Shown here: piece by piece, positions 61,901 through 64,000 of the stretch
How positions within the stretch are numbered: the first letter of the stretch is position 1
Layout of the letters: each line of letters opens with the position of its first letter
Source: Margaritifera margaritifera
Lineage: Eukaryota; Mollusca; Bivalvia; Unionida; Margaritiferidae
Length of the DNA stretch: 64,000 nt
Direction of reading: 5' to 3'
Assembly (NCBI GenBank): GCA_029931535.1
Contig: JAQPZY010001686.1
Coordinates: 9,707,001 to 9,771,000, forward strand
Made by a program: the position numbers and the translations under genes
Notes under the pieces: model-generated
Database searches by the model: none
What the model saw: only the letters and a program-made list of their open reading frames with translations
Told to the model about the DNA's origin: nothing

Positions 61901-61902
61901 AC
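4447..61902 (-). CDS. aida: aida, axin interactor dorsalization-associated protein; nine exons, 5' end outside window
   Basis: Nine minus-strand segments with GT-AG borders join in one frame to 254 residues plus stop. In order they match the AIDA family: a helical N-terminal part ([25 protein letters not shown]), an acidic linker ([12 protein letters not shown]), then the C-terminal C2 domain ([80 protein letters not shown]). Vertebrate AIDA is about 306 residues, so roughly 45-50 N-terminal residues are missing; they should lie beyond 64000. From the family: AIDA binds Axin and blocks Axin-driven JNK signalling in zebrafish dorsoventral patterning, its C2 domain binds membranes, and in mammals it acts in ER-associated degradation of lipid-synthesis enzymes. 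The identification rests on recalled family sequence; the splicing is read from the bases. Introns range from 1.7 to 15.2 kb. Confidence 0.93.
4908..5657 (-). repeat. 3' LTR of the Ty3 element
   Basis: 750-bp partner of 9881-10630. The minus strand has AATAAA at 4986-4991, about 80 nt before the LTR end, where an R-region poly(A) signal is expected. Because the element is in sense orientation inside aida, this signal could also act on aida pre-mRNA. A TATA-like run lies at 5408-5418. Confidence 0.96.
5658..5668 (-). other. Polypurine tract
   Basis: Minus strand ATGAGGGGAGG lies directly against the TG of the 3' LTR, the expected place for the plus-strand primer. Confidence 0.85.
5796..9713 (-). 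CDS. Gag(truncated)-Pol polyprotein, order NC-PR-INT-RT-RNase H
   Basis: 1305 residues with no stop or frameshift. Residues 13-62 resemble only the C-terminal half of a SCAN-like gag domain; the capsid region before it is absent. A CCHC zinc knuckle follows (C115, C118, H123, C128). Aspartic protease: D203-T-G-A and LLLGND near 271-276. Integrase: HHCC zinc site (H454, H461, C491, C494), then the catalytic triad D525, D584, E620 (35 residues between the last two) and a GPY/F module (G759-P-Y). Reverse transcriptase: 920-1090, first Asp D979 and the box Y1039-I-D-D. RNase H: D1188, E1228 or E1230, D1257, D1300. The product would process itself, copy RNA to DNA and integrate it. The ATG at 9713 is the first in frame after a 167-bp leader. 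Integrase before RT is the copia-like order seen in Gmr1-clade Ty3 elements. Confidence 0.96.
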   Translation of the reverse strand: MASNVQNFISKPIQEGIECMRKLIEEFKRCIHSDVKTYLDEQNVETLENAARMADDYSLTHKISFGNKSSTQQFSGKKPFQSHTSTCTSKFHNSTTVRNQTSDKTDQKSLSLPTCTYCKTKGHVISDCFKLKNKQQRKDRAFPNALISTRSRSRSCIESNTFVGSNKPQSDSILEAYEPFMSEGSISLIGDSAKPIPIKILRDTGASQSLLLSGTLPLSEESSSSESVLVQGVECGFVNVPLHCVNLASDLVSGPVTVGAVTSLPIEGVHLLLGNDLAGDKVVVNPLVTDKPCLDQKVDPVETEIPDLYPACAVTRAMAKRALEIDVDQDIIPLADTCIGQSFDEVTFSSGIDQSNGIDHSDPLLATHSLCSNQDDKRQSLVVEQEQDPEISCLFQRAISETEATQVPVCYFVKNGVLMRKWRPLDVPAGDEWSVSYQIVVPKSYRQEILNLAHETPLAGHLGVRKTYHKILNHFYWPKLKSDVSKYCRSCHTCQMVGKPNQKIPKAHLQPIPAFDEPFSRIMVDCVGPLPKTKSGNQYLLTIMCASTRFPEAIPLRNIKTKTIVKALVKFFTLVGLPKSVQSDQGSNFMSGIFQQVMHELRIQQFKSSAYHPESQCALERFHQTLKNMIRSYCFDTEKDWDEGVHLLLFAVRESVQESLGFSPFELVFGHTVRGPLKLLKEKLLSNENSKINLLDYVSDFKYKLSKACEVARTNLHTTQSKMKLRYDRNSQERSFKPGDKVLALFPIPQNPLQAKFYGPYTVEKKVNDLNYIINTPGRRKQKQLCHINMLKEYFDRDSSANYSVKLVVPVPRSEDINDGIQSDYSDSGITNLRNSEILNNLDQKLSHLQQQERNELKQLLHDYEHLFPDVPTQTSKIYHDVDIVDSAPVKQHPYRMNPLKQNYLKKEIQYLLENDFIEPSKSNWSSPCILVPKPDNTFRMCTDYRKVNSVTKTDSFPIPRMDDCIDKIGNVEYVTKFDLLKGFWQIPLMERAKEISAFATPDGLYQYKVMPFGMKNSPATFQRLMNMITFGLDNCDAYIDDVIIYNNTWEDHLETIRKFFDRLSDANLTINLSKSEFCHACVTFLGHIVGQGQVKPIEAKVKAISKFQVPICKKQLMRFLGMAGYYRKFCSNFSKIAEPLTSLLSKKTKFHWSDKCQESFDKLKAMLKNAPVLSAPNFSQSFKLSVDASDVGVGGVLIQEDKSGVDHPVCYFSKKLNKHQKNYSTIEKECLALILALQHFEVYVTSALSPIIVYSDHNPLTFIDKMKDKNRRLLRWSLILQEYNIDIKHIRGKDNVIADALSRA
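9851..9875 (-). other. Primer binding site, tRNA-Pro-like with a 2-nt insertion
   Basis: Five bases inside the 5' LTR end the minus strand reads TGGGGGCTCGTC (12 nt), then TT, then CCGGGAT. The tRNA-Pro 3' end would require TGGGGGCTCGTCCGGGAT, the site used by murine leukaemia virus and many Gypsy elements. The 12-nt match is enough for priming in principle. Confidence 0.8.
9881..10630 (-). repeat. 5' LTR of the Ty3 element
   Basis: 750 bp, TG...CA, on the upstream side for the element. It would hold the element's promoter. It differs from the other LTR only at 10521 as far as I can read. AATAAA on the minus strand at 9959-9964 is the likely LTR poly(A) signal. Confidence 0.96.
10631..12388. 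other. aida intron, only a MITE recognised
   Basis: Outside the MITE at 11041-11173 I see AT-rich intronic sequence. A 73-codon minus-strand ORF (10651-10872) has an acceptor-like edge, but spliced to aida exon h it would be read in another frame and stop after a few codons, so it is not called a gene. Confidence 0.5.
11041..11173. mobile_element. 133-bp palindromic MITE, TA target site
   Basis: Terminal inverted repeats containing TATATACTCACGTATAAGTC on both ends, flanked by TA at 11039-11040 and 11174-11175. The interior is also self-complementary around AGACCCAGATCTGC, so the whole element can fold into one hairpin. Relatives sit at 26582-26774 and 60895-61107. The TIR resembles that of the 17622-19223 element. 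Confidence 0.85.
12389..12514 (+). repeat. 63-bp tandem duplication
   Basis: Two diverged copies, sharing agatttattctgtatgagaa and flanks, start at about 12389 and 12452. Confidence 0.7.
12570..13195. repeat. pearl/HINE-like core, about four diverged 150-bp units
   Basis: Landmarks 'gaattgtcttagcttcat', 'attcatcccaa', 'ttaaccaaaatctt' and 'gacctagaccccaaggtca' recur at roughly 150-bp steps. There is no coding potential. Confidence 0.5.
13531..16287 (+). repeat. 31-bp minisatellite, about 89 copies
   Basis: Each unit is CCTGAAGTTCATTCAAACAC followed by an 11-bp half (atctgtctata) that varies: GTC, GCC or ACC at its centre, plus 'cacacctg' and 'cctcaag' variants. The variant order repeats: the run around 13865-14280 recurs 620 bp later (20 units), as seen by matching cacatctgtctatacctgaa at 13921 and 14541. 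Both arrays and boundaries lie in the last aida intron. Confidence 0.97.
16288..17619. other. aida intron, no feature recognised
   Basis: The longest ORF, 107 codons on the plus strand (16388-16711), lacks coding character and overlaps an equally long antisense ORF. Nothing else was identified. Confidence 0.5.
17622..19223. mobile_element. Non-autonomous TIR element, TA target site, pogo/Tigger-related interior
   Basis: The left end (TACCATACGTACTTGCTTAT) and the inverted right end (TACCGTATATACTCAAATAT) are imperfect TIRs, bordered by TA. The interior at about 18126-18660 aligns with 35812-36270 inside the Tigger-type element at 34785-36701 (shared phrases 'tttcccaagttatctgc', 'caagtaacagagggtggtta', 'ggatttcagaactttat'). 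A (CTAT)n run lies at 19010-19036 and poly-G at 19168-19178. No intact transposase frame is present. Confidence 0.65.
18618..18701 (+). pseudogene. 27-codon acidic micro-ORF inside the TIR element
   Basis: Encodes [20 protein letters not shown] then VPDDNKQ and a stop. The D/E-rich EFLGF pattern is like the N-terminal tails of some transposon-derived proteins. The homologous place in the 34785-36701 element has a stop directly after the ATG. This is probably an eroded exon. Confidence 0.3.
19724..19841 (-). CDS. aida: aida exon h, C2 domain
   Basis: 118 nt, acceptor attttgcag, donor gtgagt. Encodes [20 protein letters not shown], then [18 protein letters not shown]. It matches the vertebrate AIFFEFKHYKPKKRFTSTK..FAFMEMDEIKPGP segment residue for residue at most positions. 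Confidence 0.95.
20495..20554 (+). repeat. Interstitial telomere-like repeat (CCCTAA)n
   Basis: About ten CCCTAA units with CCCCTAA and CCCTAAA variants inside an aida intron. The motif equals the complement of the TTAGGG telomere repeat of most animals. Confidence 0.95.
20555..22393. other. aida intron, no gene seen
   Basis: AT-rich sequence. The overlapping plus and minus ORFs at 21918-22138 (acidic [14 protein letters not shown] on the plus strand) are noted. The plus frame resembles the acidic N-terminus of transposon proteins, but nothing supports expression. Confidence 0.45.
22394..22419 (+). other. G-rich tract, G-quadruplex motif
   Basis: Four or more G-runs of three or longer separated by single T or A bases, which fits a four-stranded G-quadruplex pattern on the plus strand (C-rich on the aida coding strand). 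Confidence 0.7.
22848..22958. repeat. (TG)n then (TA)n microsatellite
   Basis: A TG run of about 17 bp is followed by a TA run of about 90 bp. The tyrosine/isoleucine ORF read through it is an artefact. Confidence 0.98.
23183..23277. repeat. (ATT)n microsatellite
   Basis: Imperfect ATT/ATC triplets over about 95 bp. Confidence 0.97.
24245..24786. mobile_element. Candidate 542-bp non-autonomous element with 22-bp perfect inverted repeats
   Basis: AGTGTCGGTTTCCATTATGA plus two more bases at 24245-24266 recurs as an exact inverted copy at 24765-24786. No coding sequence lies between them. No clear target duplication was seen, so the class is unknown. Confidence 0.45.
24787..25912. other. aida intron upstream of the piggyBac relic
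   Basis: AT-rich. A 79-codon plus-strand ORF (25561-25800) lies just before the piggyBac similarity and could be its eroded N-terminal part, but I recognise no motif in it. Confidence 0.4.
25983..26238 (+). repeat. 128-bp tandem duplication within the piggyBac relic
   Basis: The two units start at 25983 and 26111. Each encodes the FLDEGM-YNPDKP-YGIKSYM block once. They differ by scattered substitutions. Confidence 0.88.
26582..26774. mobile_element. Palindromic MITE inserted in the piggyBac relic
   Basis: The ends read GTATATACTCACGTACAAGC and the inverse of ATATATACTCACATATAAGC. The interior has the AGACCCAGATCTGC inverted motif twice. It separates the LVLSSH and [12 protein letters not shown] blocks of the transposase, so it landed after the piggyBac copy. 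Confidence 0.8.
27421..28005. other. aida intron, no feature recognised
   Basis: AT-rich with only short ORFs on both strands. Confidence 0.5.
28006..28103 (+). repeat. 30-bp tandem repeat, three copies
   Basis: Three near-identical units containing aatataaaaagggtattcat. Because 30 is a multiple of three, it creates matching repeated peptides on both strands, which are artefacts. Confidence 0.93.
28189..28470 (+). repeat. 47-bp tandem repeat, about six copies
   Basis: Units contain accatcatcattgctatgta and 'aattgagacattactgttc'. The starts at 28191 and 28238 give the period. Confidence 0.93.
29190..29312 (-). CDS. aida: aida exon g, C2 domain middle
   Basis: 123 nt, acceptor tgtcttgcag, donor gtacgt. 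Encodes [20 protein letters not shown] and [15 protein letters not shown], matching the family's LTPVQDTPVA..KEDTYVHFNVDIELQKHVEKL. The codon split G|AC with exon f and G|GT with exon h agree in phase. Confidence 0.95.
29490..29565 (+). mobile_element. Terminal fragment of a pogo-like MITE family
   Basis: TA then CAGCACACCCTCACTATAAG, followed by 'cattataac' subterminal motifs. It is an inverted relative of the end at 46220-46282. No partner end was placed with confidence; degenerate internal copies of the family lie at 30430-30590. Confidence 0.5.
29792..29873 (+). repeat. 41-bp tandem duplication
   Basis: Two copies of a unit starting gtgagctagaacaaataaat, differing only at the junction. 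Confidence 0.9.
30271..30376. mobile_element. Palindromic MITE-like hairpin
   Basis: About 50-bp arms (ggatatatttcatcttgtgg ... inverse) meet at 'gtggcttcgccat', so the whole stretch can fold back on itself. Confidence 0.75.
30430..31843. other. aida intron, repeats only
   Basis: A diverged direct repeat near 30438-30590 (two copies with 'ccatgtctccca.ggacagca') and a (CTAT)n patch at 31222-31260. No gene is seen. Confidence 0.45.
31844..32194 (+). pseudogene. hAT transposase relic, C-terminal dimerisation (hATC) region
   Basis: The frame is open from a stop at 31841 and encodes [20 protein letters not shown], then a [20 protein letters not shown] block and LLRVKLNN. The order EYW, LKFxxVCRL, [13 protein letters not shown] is typical of the hAT C-terminal region. 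No upstream catalytic part is present, so this is a fragment. Confidence 0.72.
32505..32576. repeat. (CTAT/CTAC)n microsatellite
   Basis: Imperfect tetranucleotide array. A complementary (TAGG/GATA)n array lies at 34212-34292 in the inverse orientation. Confidence 0.92.
32712..34102. mobile_element. pearl/HINE-like element A, about nine core units
   Basis: The head ('tatatgcccgcc', 'cactagtagggca', 'ctcagtgacctggacct') and tail ('ggacatcataacataata') match the element at 41600-42233. Between them lie units of about 110-140 bp, each with 'agtgcaagccatccacaaag', 'ttggtccagg', 'ttattatgcagaaacc' and TGACCT repeats. Head, variable tandem core and tail is the architecture of bivalve pearl elements, now grouped with Helentron-associated HINEs. 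Perfect direct repeats of AGGTCA with one spacer base lie at 32915-32927, 33058-33070 and 33615-33627. Confidence 0.7.
34212..34292. repeat. (GATA/TAGG)n microsatellite
   Basis: Imperfect tetranucleotide array, inverse of the one at 32505-32576. Confidence 0.9.
34785..36701. mobile_element. pogo/Tigger-type DNA transposon, 1917 bp, TA target duplication
   Basis: Perfect 22-bp inverted repeats starting CAGTAGGACCCCGCTATAGC at 34785-34806 and 36680-36701, each followed by TA inside a (TA)n tract. Subterminal 'ttcggatataacacgat' motifs are repeated. An eroded transposase start lies at 35727. The element is inserted in an aida intron. Confidence 0.88.
35727..35825 (+). pseudogene. Remnant of a Tigger-type transposase N-terminus
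   Basis: ATG then MDNSTRKR, a stop, [20 protein letters not shown] and a second stop. The [22 protein letters not shown] pattern is that of the psq/CENP-B helix-turn-helix at the start of pogo-family transposases. The catalytic domain is not recognisable. Confidence 0.5.
36702..37310. other. aida intron, no feature recognised
   Basis: A TA tract borders the Tigger element; the rest is AT-rich without coding signature. Confidence 0.5.
37311..37530 (+). repeat. Short tandem repeats of 'cagtcagatgcaataattag'
   Basis: Nine or more copies of a 20-bp motif with variable spacers ('tatg', 'taaaactgtgaaaag'). Confidence 0.88.
37556..37735 (+). repeat. About 62-bp tandem repeat, three copies
   Basis: Three diverged units with 'ccctggttttgacttc', 'aaactggcctgcactgta' and 'ttttgtatccacctacc' landmarks. 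The ORFs on both strands here are artefacts. Confidence 0.88.
37999..38127 (-). CDS. aida: aida exon f, start of the C2 domain
   Basis: 129 nt, acceptor ttttcag, donor gtaatg. Encodes 42 full codons including [20 protein letters not shown] and HIQVSVK. This is near-identical to the first strands of the vertebrate AIDA C2 domain ([26 protein letters not shown]) and is the strongest single evidence for the gene. Confidence 0.96.
38128..39849. other. aida intron between exons e and f
   Basis: A 50-bp direct repeat near 38450-38545 ('catcatatacaaattcaaat') is visible; no gene. Confidence 0.5.
39850..39887 (-). CDS. aida: aida exon e, 38-nt micro-exon
   Basis: 38 nt, acceptor cttccag, donor gtatat. 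With the phase carried over from exon d it encodes [12 protein letters not shown], the acidic/charged linker that precedes the C2 domain. The linker is poorly conserved in the family, so the call depends on phase and splice sites: the one-base overhangs on both sides fit the neighbouring exons exactly. Confidence 0.78.
40735..41105 (+). repeat. 36-bp minisatellite, about ten copies
   Basis: Unit containing tttgccaatgagatgttcaa and 'cagggtgatcaggga'. Since 36 is divisible by three, the ORFs on both strands are repeat artefacts. Confidence 0.93.
41600..42233. mobile_element. pearl/HINE-like element B, about four core units
   Basis: Same head and tail as 32712-34102, with fewer core units. The tail ends 'tggtgggcatata', the inverse of 'tatatgcccgcc' in the head of copy A. 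AGGTCA direct repeats with one spacer base lie at 41757-41769 and 41900-41912. Confidence 0.7.
42940..43175. repeat. About 112-bp tandem duplication inside the Tigger-type element
   Basis: Two copies with 'ttgcttcctggc', 'aatttcacaaacaag' and 'aattgttggtatcacaggtg'. Confidence 0.85.
43437..44325 (+). repeat. 9/18/27-bp minisatellite of about 890 bp
   Basis: Two kinds of unit alternate: 27 bp (ttctattcctactttgacta + ctttgac) and 18 bp (ttctattcctactttgac). Every unit is a multiple of nine, so frames never close: ORFs of 304-334 codons run on both strands (plus YSYFDYFDF, plus IPTLTTLTS, minus KVGIEVKVV, minus RNRSQSSQS). None has an independent start context or splice support, so they are not called as genes. 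The last three units carry 'tttcac'. Confidence 0.96.
44907..46084. other. aida intron, one ORF of uncertain status
   Basis: A minus-strand ORF ending at 45555 has an acceptor-like 'ttttgattcag' before [18 protein letters not shown] and an AATAAA 20 bp after its stop. Spliced to aida exon d, the frame would differ, and no other partner exon is seen. Confidence 0.35.
46085..46282. repeat. 71-bp tandem duplication ending in a pogo-like MITE terminus
   Basis: Two 71-bp units start at 46085 and 46156. They are followed by 'ccttatagtgagggaatgctg' and TA, the inverted form of the 29490 terminus. Confidence 0.7.
46872..46962 (-). CDS. aida: aida exon d
   Basis: 91 nt, acceptor tattacag, donor gtaatg. 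Encodes the segment [20 protein letters not shown] and a Q/T/A/P-rich tail ending in TNQ. The DFPVDV core corresponds to the vertebrate EFPFDV segment after the LKK helix. Confidence 0.9.
46963..48425. other. aida intron, no feature recognised
   Basis: AT-rich without protein-like reading frames. Confidence 0.5.
48430..49650. repeat. pearl/HINE-like core, about eight diverged 140-150-bp units
   Basis: Landmarks 'ttcattcaggaccaactaga', 'agaagtcttt', 'gtgaaaaccccatgttgata', 'gataacaagattttca' and 'gtggccat' recur through the stretch. The short ORFs are artefacts. Confidence 0.55.
49924..49995. repeat. (ATT)n microsatellite
   Basis: Imperfect triplet run; produces a poly-isoleucine artefact ORF. 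Confidence 0.97.
50057..52499. mobile_element. Bivalve-type repeat ends flanking a hAT relic and pearl-like core
   Basis: The left part begins 'aagaggcccaagtgggcct' followed by 'atcactcac'. The right part ends 'ctcttgggcttatggccagt' then 'tgagctaaaa'. These are end motifs commonly met in bivalve interspersed repeats. About four 130-bp units ('ccatattccaagttttattg', 'atctcattaatatgcatgga') fill 51840-52400. Whether this is one element or a nest is unclear. Confidence 0.45.
50819..51579 (+). pseudogene. hAT-family (ZNF862-like) transposase relic, internally deleted
   Basis: 50819-50950 encodes an acidic lead ([12 protein letters not shown]) and [18 protein letters not shown], resembling the N-terminal zinc-finger entry of this group. 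51390-51579 encodes [20 protein letters not shown], then [21 protein letters not shown], the hATC dimerisation block with its ADCERxFSxMxRIK signature. The catalytic middle is missing. Confidence 0.65.
52813..52867 (-). CDS. aida: aida exon c
   Basis: 55 nt, acceptor tttcag, donor gtaagt (consensus). Encodes [18 protein letters not shown] plus one base. The LDDLKKIE core matches the family's LEDLKKLE motif. The preceding intron contains the DIRS-type relic. Confidence 0.9.
53420..54180 (-). pseudogene. DIRS tyrosine recombinase relic, C-terminus missing
   Basis: Contains [68 protein letters not shown], and, in shifted frames, [14 protein letters not shown] and [11 protein letters not shown]. 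These match the N-terminal and core-entry parts of DIRS recombinases. The first catalytic Arg position appears as K/E, and the sequence runs into the inverted terminus before the HxxR and Tyr motifs. Confidence 0.75.
54180..55110 (-). pseudogene. DIRS reverse transcriptase / RNase H relic
   Basis: Fragments in several frames: [33 protein letters not shown] (RT palm), then directly [17 protein letters not shown] (RNase H), [34 protein letters not shown], and [16 protein letters not shown]. The YxDD box expected between FTRV and VASDNT is deleted. Confidence 0.8.
55150..55805 (-). pseudogene. DIRS gag-like relic
   Basis: A minus frame includes [20 protein letters not shown] and [20 protein letters not shown], then [17 protein letters not shown], a shape typical of the C-terminal part of DIRS gag. 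A basic, histidine-rich stretch follows ([18 protein letters not shown]). Assigned by position and pattern only. Confidence 0.5.
57771..58296. other. aida intron, no feature recognised
   Basis: AT-rich; nothing identified. Confidence 0.5.
58297..58350 (-). CDS. aida: aida exon b
   Basis: 54 nt, phase 0 on both sides, acceptor ctttgcag, donor gtaagg. Encodes [18 protein letters not shown], the counterpart of the vertebrate KTIGKIATCLELRSAALQ segment. This is one of the most conserved N-terminal stretches and anchors the assignment. Confidence 0.92.
58690..59447 (+). repeat. 47-bp minisatellite, about 16 copies
   Basis: Unit: tcctggtattagggactggg + aaactgatgttaatttcatg + caataag. Variants are t/c in ttctgg, att/atc before agg, and ttaa/ttag. 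Not related in sequence to the 47-bp array at 28189. Confidence 0.96.
59448..60295. other. aida intron, no gene seen
   Basis: A diverged direct repeat at 59750-59945 ('aaatcaaatccat...ctgca.tgtt') is the only structure noticed. Confidence 0.45.
60305..60375 (+). repeat. tRNA-derived SINE-like fragment
   Basis: 'cagtggtaacatgtttgctt' (A-box-like) is followed at tRNA distance by 'ggtctgatccttgattcc' (degenerate B box). No tRNA fold was drawn convincingly. Confidence 0.4.
60690..60892. mobile_element. Degraded copy of the palindromic MITE family
   Basis: Contains the outward 'ggtctgggtctatgttgttt' and inward 'ctgcaaactgtgtagata' arms; the left terminus is eroded. Confidence 0.6.
60895..61107. 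mobile_element. Palindromic MITE, 213 bp, TA target site
   Basis: Ends CCATATATACTTGTGTAAG and its inverse (ctacacaagtatatatcg), bordered by TA at 60893-60894 and 61108-61109. Interior arms 'gcagatctgggtctatgcag' pair with 'caaactgcatagac'. Lies head to tail with the degraded copy at 60690-60892. Confidence 0.78.
61108..61838. other. aida intron, no feature recognised
   Basis: Nothing beyond AT-rich sequence. Confidence 0.5.
61839..61902 (-). CDS. aida: aida exon a (first visible)
   Basis: 64 nt. Acceptor ttttcag, donor gtaaaa. The first base finishes a codon from the unseen upstream exon. It encodes [20 protein letters not shown] followed by K, matching the end of the family's N-terminal helical region just before the KIAICLDLR block. 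No exon for the preceding family segment (the WGQLVEAIDEY part) was found between 61903 and 64000. Confidence 0.88.
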
Positions 61903-64000
61903 CTGAAAAAATAATGAAAATGAGAATAAAATAAGAGATGTTTGATATTTTTGTTTTTTTAAGAAATTCATGGCAAATTAAGGCATGACTTATGAAAATA
62001 ATCTATTACCACTATCTTTTTACAGAATGAATCATGGCTGGGATAAATCTACTTGCCCAATGCCCAAGAAAAGCTTACATTTGGCATGGGCAAGCTCAAG
62101 TTTTGCAAGGTGCTTGCATGCAGGCAGGTCAAAAAAATTAAGAGTGAGAGAGAGGTCATTTACAGTTCATAATGCTTTATGTTCTGCAAGTTTTATACTC
62201 TGTGAACCTGCCAAAGTACATATTTAGCTCCTTTACGTGGTGTTTATATGTAGCATGCGCTTCTGTTACATAAATGTCTATAATTTCATTCATCTATCAA
62301 CCCTTTTTTTCACAATGCACTGTCAAAGTCTGTCACTTCCATCTTGTAGTCACATTTTCTTGTGCAGACATAAGAATGTTCACTACTGGAAACAAGTTTT
62401 GACAAAAGGGAAAAAATATTTGCATTTGAACTTGCTATCAGTTACATTTTAATCACAATACATGTAGCTATAAGTATGCAGGATCTGCCAATATTCAAGC
62501 TTTGACCTAGTCACAGGCAGTGGGTGAGTGTAGGCTCTTTCCTAATCATTATGCTGGCCAATGAAATTGCCTGGCCAACATTCTGGTTCAATGAAATGTC
62601 CCGAACTTGCCAAGTCTCAAAAGTCAGCTTGTCATAGATTGTTTTGTTGCATGTCCCTGATTTGTTCCATGTCACCCATTTTTAGGTCACTAGATGATAA
62701 CTGGTAATGACATAACTCATTAGATTTCTGTTACAGGTGTGTTTCGATAAAAAAAGTCACTCATCTCTAATGATTGGCCATGTGGATTTCTTTAAAAGTG
62801 CAACCCTTATGCTCAACTTTTCAGCTGAAGGTCTTTTACCTAACCATCTCTCTCTCTCACACTTCAGTCATTCACATACAATTATATACTATCAACAAAT
62901 TACGTAAATGTTACAATCATCTGCAACCCAAATCTACCAGTCACAATACATTTACTAAAGAACTGTACTGTAAGTAAATAGCTTAAAAATGATTTCAAAT
63001 CATGCAAGCAAGAAGGGCACTGTGACCAAAATTTTGAGATGCAATACATGATTTTCAAATTACTTTCAACTAAATATTTGCCAGGAAGTTCTAAACAGTT
63101 TTGTGGTAAAGAATGACATCAGTACATAGTACATTAAATTTACCATGAAAGTAAATTAAAGCTGGGGAGCACTGGGTAGCATAATCCAATGTTGATTAAA
63201 AGAGAATATGAAAAATGTCTTTTTCCTTTTACTTTTCAAAGAATGCTAAAACATCCTGTTCACTTCAAACCCTTTGATATGGAAGTTTTGAAGTAGCCAT
63301 TTGGTTCTCCATAGTAACAAAATTTTTAAAAAAATAATGAAACCCCTGCATCTTCAAAACTCAGACTTATACTTGACCAAAACAAGAAAATCTGGCCCTA
63401 TGGATGCCAATACATGTATACACTGATTAAAACTGAGACTAACATACAAGGGGATTGCAAATTTCCTACCTAGCTCACCAAATATCACCCATTCCCTATT
63501 GTTATGCAAAAGAAGTTTATGGTACACTGAAAGATCATAAGGTGGATTTGTTGACATGGCCTCAGTTCATTCATGGTACATATTTTCCATACCACACTGT
63601 TCTAAATTTTATCATTAACATAAGAAATAAAAGTATCCTTTTACAGGCAAAGGATGCCAGAGTGCATTGGTTTAATTTACTTGGACATTTAAGCAAATGT
63701 TTTGAAAAATTAGAATCTGTACATTCAAATTTTCACCATAGCTATTTGTAAACCACTTTTCAAAATTTGTATGCAAGATACATCAATAAATTTACATACT
63801 CTCAGCACATTGAAAAATGCATTGCTACCGATTTTAACTCAATACTTTATTTTATTTACCCATTTCAATGCTTTAAAACTGAAAATCAAAGGTTATATGA
63901 GATCTTTTCACTTACATTATCTTTGTCACTCTCCAAAATAAAATTATCAAATATATATCAGAATGGAGAGGAAAAGTTGGTGTTTCTTCTGCTACTGATA
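61903..64000. other. aida intron upstream of the first visible exon
   Basis: Searched on the minus strand for the missing aida N-terminus and not found. A 98-codon plus-strand ORF (63455-63751, containing LLTWPQFIHGTYFPYHTVLN) is moderately protein-like, but I recognise no family. Confidence 0.4.

Noticed and set aside
63455..63751. 98-codon plus-strand ORF as a gene
   Set aside because: Moderately protein-like, but no recognised family, no splice context, and inside an aida intron.

Overview
The window is a piece of animal nuclear DNA, AT-rich and dominated by introns and repeats. The best guess is a mollusc, probably a bivalve. Support comes from pearl/HINE-type elements with tandem cores of about 150 bp, from bivalve-style interspersed repeats, and from a vertebrate/lophotrochozoan-type telomere motif (CCCTAA). 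The species is inferred, not shown.

Almost everything lies inside one host gene on the minus strand: aida (axin interactor, dorsalization-associated). Nine coding exons can be read, at 61839-61902, 58297-58350, 52813-52867, 46872-46962, 39850-39887, 37999-38127, 29190-29312, 19724-19841 and 4447-4540. All visible splice sites are GT-AG, the phases agree at every junction, and the frame is open to a TGA at 4447-4449. The first exon, about 45-50 residues, is not seen and probably lies beyond 64000. None of the exons is longer than 130 bp, so no single long reading frame reveals the gene.

The introns are full of mobile DNA. The last intron (4541-19723) carries a complete, very young Ty3/Gypsy element (4908-10630) in the same orientation as aida. 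Its single 1305-codon frame has integrase before reverse transcriptase (Gmr1-type order) and a truncated gag. Other introns carry a piggyBac relic split by a MITE (25913-27420), two hAT relics (31844-32194, 50819-51579), pogo/Tigger-type elements with TA target sites (34785-36701, 42583-44906, and a related one at 17622-19223), a decayed DIRS-type tyrosine-recombinase retrotransposon (53284-57770), palindromic MITEs and pearl/HINE-like repeats.

Tandem repeats form a second layer: a 31-bp minisatellite of about 89 copies with a 620-bp higher-order period (13531-16287), a 17-bp array (2240-2866), a 9/18/27-bp array whose ORFs are artefacts (43437-44325), two unrelated 47-bp arrays, a 36-bp array and several microsatellites.

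No convincing second host gene was found. One possible exon downstream of aida (2867-3014) is listed with low confidence. The sequence left of 4447 is aida 3' flank made largely of repeats.
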